From Bacteriovoracaceae bacterium (GTDB lineage: Bacteria; Bdellovibrionota; Bacteriovoracia; Bacteriovoracales; Bacteriovoracaceae): a stretch of 14,486 nucleotides of DNA. The notes below the pieces were generated by a model. That model was given only the letters and a program-made list of their open reading frames with translations. It was not told where the DNA came from and did no database searches. The DNA is taken from NCBI GenBank assembly GCA_023954595.1, contig JAGSHJ010000032.1, positions 1 to 14,486 of the forward strand, in the 5' to 3' direction. Below are positions 13,489 to 14,486 of this stretch, piece after piece (position 1 is the stretch's first letter; each line of letters begins with the position of its first letter). Both the position numbers and the translations under genes were made by a program.

Positions 13489-14486
13489 GCACGACCAACT
13501 TTAAATTTTCTATTCTTAATTTTACCATTTGAGAGTTTGTTGATCGCCTGATCGATAAACTCTCTTTTAATTGCAACATAAGTCAAAATATTTAAAACTG
13601 ATATATTTCCAACAGTATCAGGGCTCAGGCCTGCTTCTTTTACAAGAGCACCTAAGACATCTCCAGGTCTTACCTTGTCTTTTTTCCCGCCACCTATATA
13701 CATAGTTTCCATGGGAGGAAGCTCTTTAAACTCGAGATCTCGTAGTTTTACTATGTCTTTAAGAGGGACTTGCTCTCCAAGAAGCTCTTCAATAGCTTCA
13801 ATCTTATAAAACTCTTTATCTATGTAGAGGCCATACGCCTTTCCACTTAGGCCTGCTCTACCAGTTCTTCCCACTCTGTGGATGTAAACTTCAGGGTCAG
13901 AAGGAAGATCATAATTTATAACTGCTTCTAGCTCTTTAATATCAAGACCTCTTGCTGCAACATCAGTTGCGACAAGAACAGACAAGCTTCTATTAGAGAA
14001 CCTAGTTAATGTTACAGTTCTCTCATTTTGATCAAGATCTCCATGGATGGCGGACGCTACAATTGAGTTTTTATTTAAAAATCTGGCAACCTCGTCACTA
14101 ATTTGTTTTGTCTTACAAAAGACAATTGAGCGCTCAGGCTGAGCTAGTCCCAAAATTTTAAGAAGTGCTTCTGGTTTGTCAGTGTGACTTTTGACCTTGA
14201 AGAGTGTTTGCTCAATTGTGTCTGGTGCATTGCCAGAGTCAATTCTAATATCAACAGGGGAGTCTTGAATCTTCTTTCCAAGATCCGCAATAGATTCAGG
14301 AAAAGTAGCTGAGAATAAAAGAGTTTGTCTCTCCAGAGGGATAAACCTCTCTATATTCATGATGTCTGTATGAAATCCCATATCAAGCATTTTATCTGCT
14401 TCATCCAATACAAATGTCTTAATAGAGTCTGTATCGATTTCATTCTCTCTTAGAAGTTTTAATATTCGCCCTGGAGTCGCGACAAG
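13485..14486 (-). CDS. dbpA: DEAD-box ATP-dependent RNA helicase DbpA, 5' end beyond the window
   Basis: The frame is open to the right edge; 333 residues are visible. At the edge is LVATPGR (motif Ib), then VLDEADKMLDMGF (motif II, DEAD), LLFSATFP (motif III, SAT), SIVFCKTK (IV), VLVATDVAARGLDI (V) and YIHRVGRTGRAG (VI). The last 75 residues (METMYIGGGKKDKVRPGDVL through NGKIKNRKFKVGRA) form the DbpA RNA-binding domain, which in E. coli DbpA recognises hairpin 92 of 23S rRNA in late 50S subunit assembly. The pattern I(D/G)GGKK-K-RPGD and the GKIK-(G/N)-(K/R) ending are close to E. coli, so dbpA is favoured over CsdA/DeaD. The visible TTG at 14408 lies inside motif II and is not a start. The stop codon shares CTAG with the stop of the convergent peptidase gene. 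Confidence 0.93.
   Translation of the reverse strand, partial: LVATPGRILKLLRENEIDTDSIKTFVLDEADKMLDMGFHTDIMNIERFIPLERQTLLFSATFPESIADLGKKIQDSPVDIRIDSGNAPDTIEQTLFKVKSHTDKPEALLKILGLAQPERSIVFCKTKQISDEVARFLNKNSIVASAIHGDLDQNERTVTLTRFSNRSLSVLVATDVAARGLDIKELEAVINYDLPSDPEVYIHRVGRTGRAGLSGKAYGLYIDKEFYKIEAIEELLGEQVPLKDIVKLRDLEFKELPPMETMYIGGGKKDKVRPGDVLGALVKEAGLSPDTVGNISVLNILTYVAIKREFIDQAINKLSNGKIKNRKFKVGRA

Overview
The window reads as a low-GC (roughly 38 percent by eye) Gram-negative bacterial chromosome segment. A histone-H1-like tail joined to a SWIB domain, many small secreted proteins of unknown function, a solitary family-3 solute-binding protein and a mix of Shine-Dalgarno-led and apparently leaderless genes all suggest a Bdellovibrionota/Bacteriovoracales-type organism. 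That assignment is inference, not proof. I see no rRNA, tRNA, CRISPR array, insertion sequence, prophage or attachment site.

Left part (1-5920): the 3' end of a Lys/Ala-repeat SWIB protein closed by a clear intrinsic terminator; a minus-strand exported protein of unknown function with a good sigma70-type promoter; and, divergent from it, a 1373-residue bifunctional PutA (proline to glutamate) with a C-terminal extra domain and no recognisable N-terminal DNA-binding domain.

Middle (5921-9322): a long hairpin without a U-tract, then a small winged-helix-like protein followed after 6 nt by a TrmK-like tRNA methyltransferase whose reading frame is broken by one in-frame TAG at codon 145. Next is a 587-residue protein that I read as receiver, PilZ-like, degenerate receiver, PilZ-like, charged helix. 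After it come a 54-residue single-span membrane protein and a 77-residue unknown protein, only 2 nt apart.

Right part (9323-14486): an exported PAP2 phosphatase on the minus strand, a small exported CxxC protein, a photolyase of the bacterial (6-4)/FeS-BCP family that has lost the iron-sulfur cysteines, a solitary periplasmic solute-binding protein, a very small secreted aspzincin-type metallopeptidase, and on the minus strand the 3' two-thirds or so of a DbpA-type DEAD-box helicase that runs off the window.

The genes do not form one pathway; this looks like ordinary core chromosome with several lineage-specific secreted proteins. The observations that stand out are the interrupted trmK-like gene, the duplicated REC/PilZ-like architecture, the cluster-less photolyase, the minimal aspzincin, four genes without a Shine-Dalgarno that carry a -10-like hexamer exactly 6 nt before the ATG, and a strong excess of the tetranucleotide GGCC.
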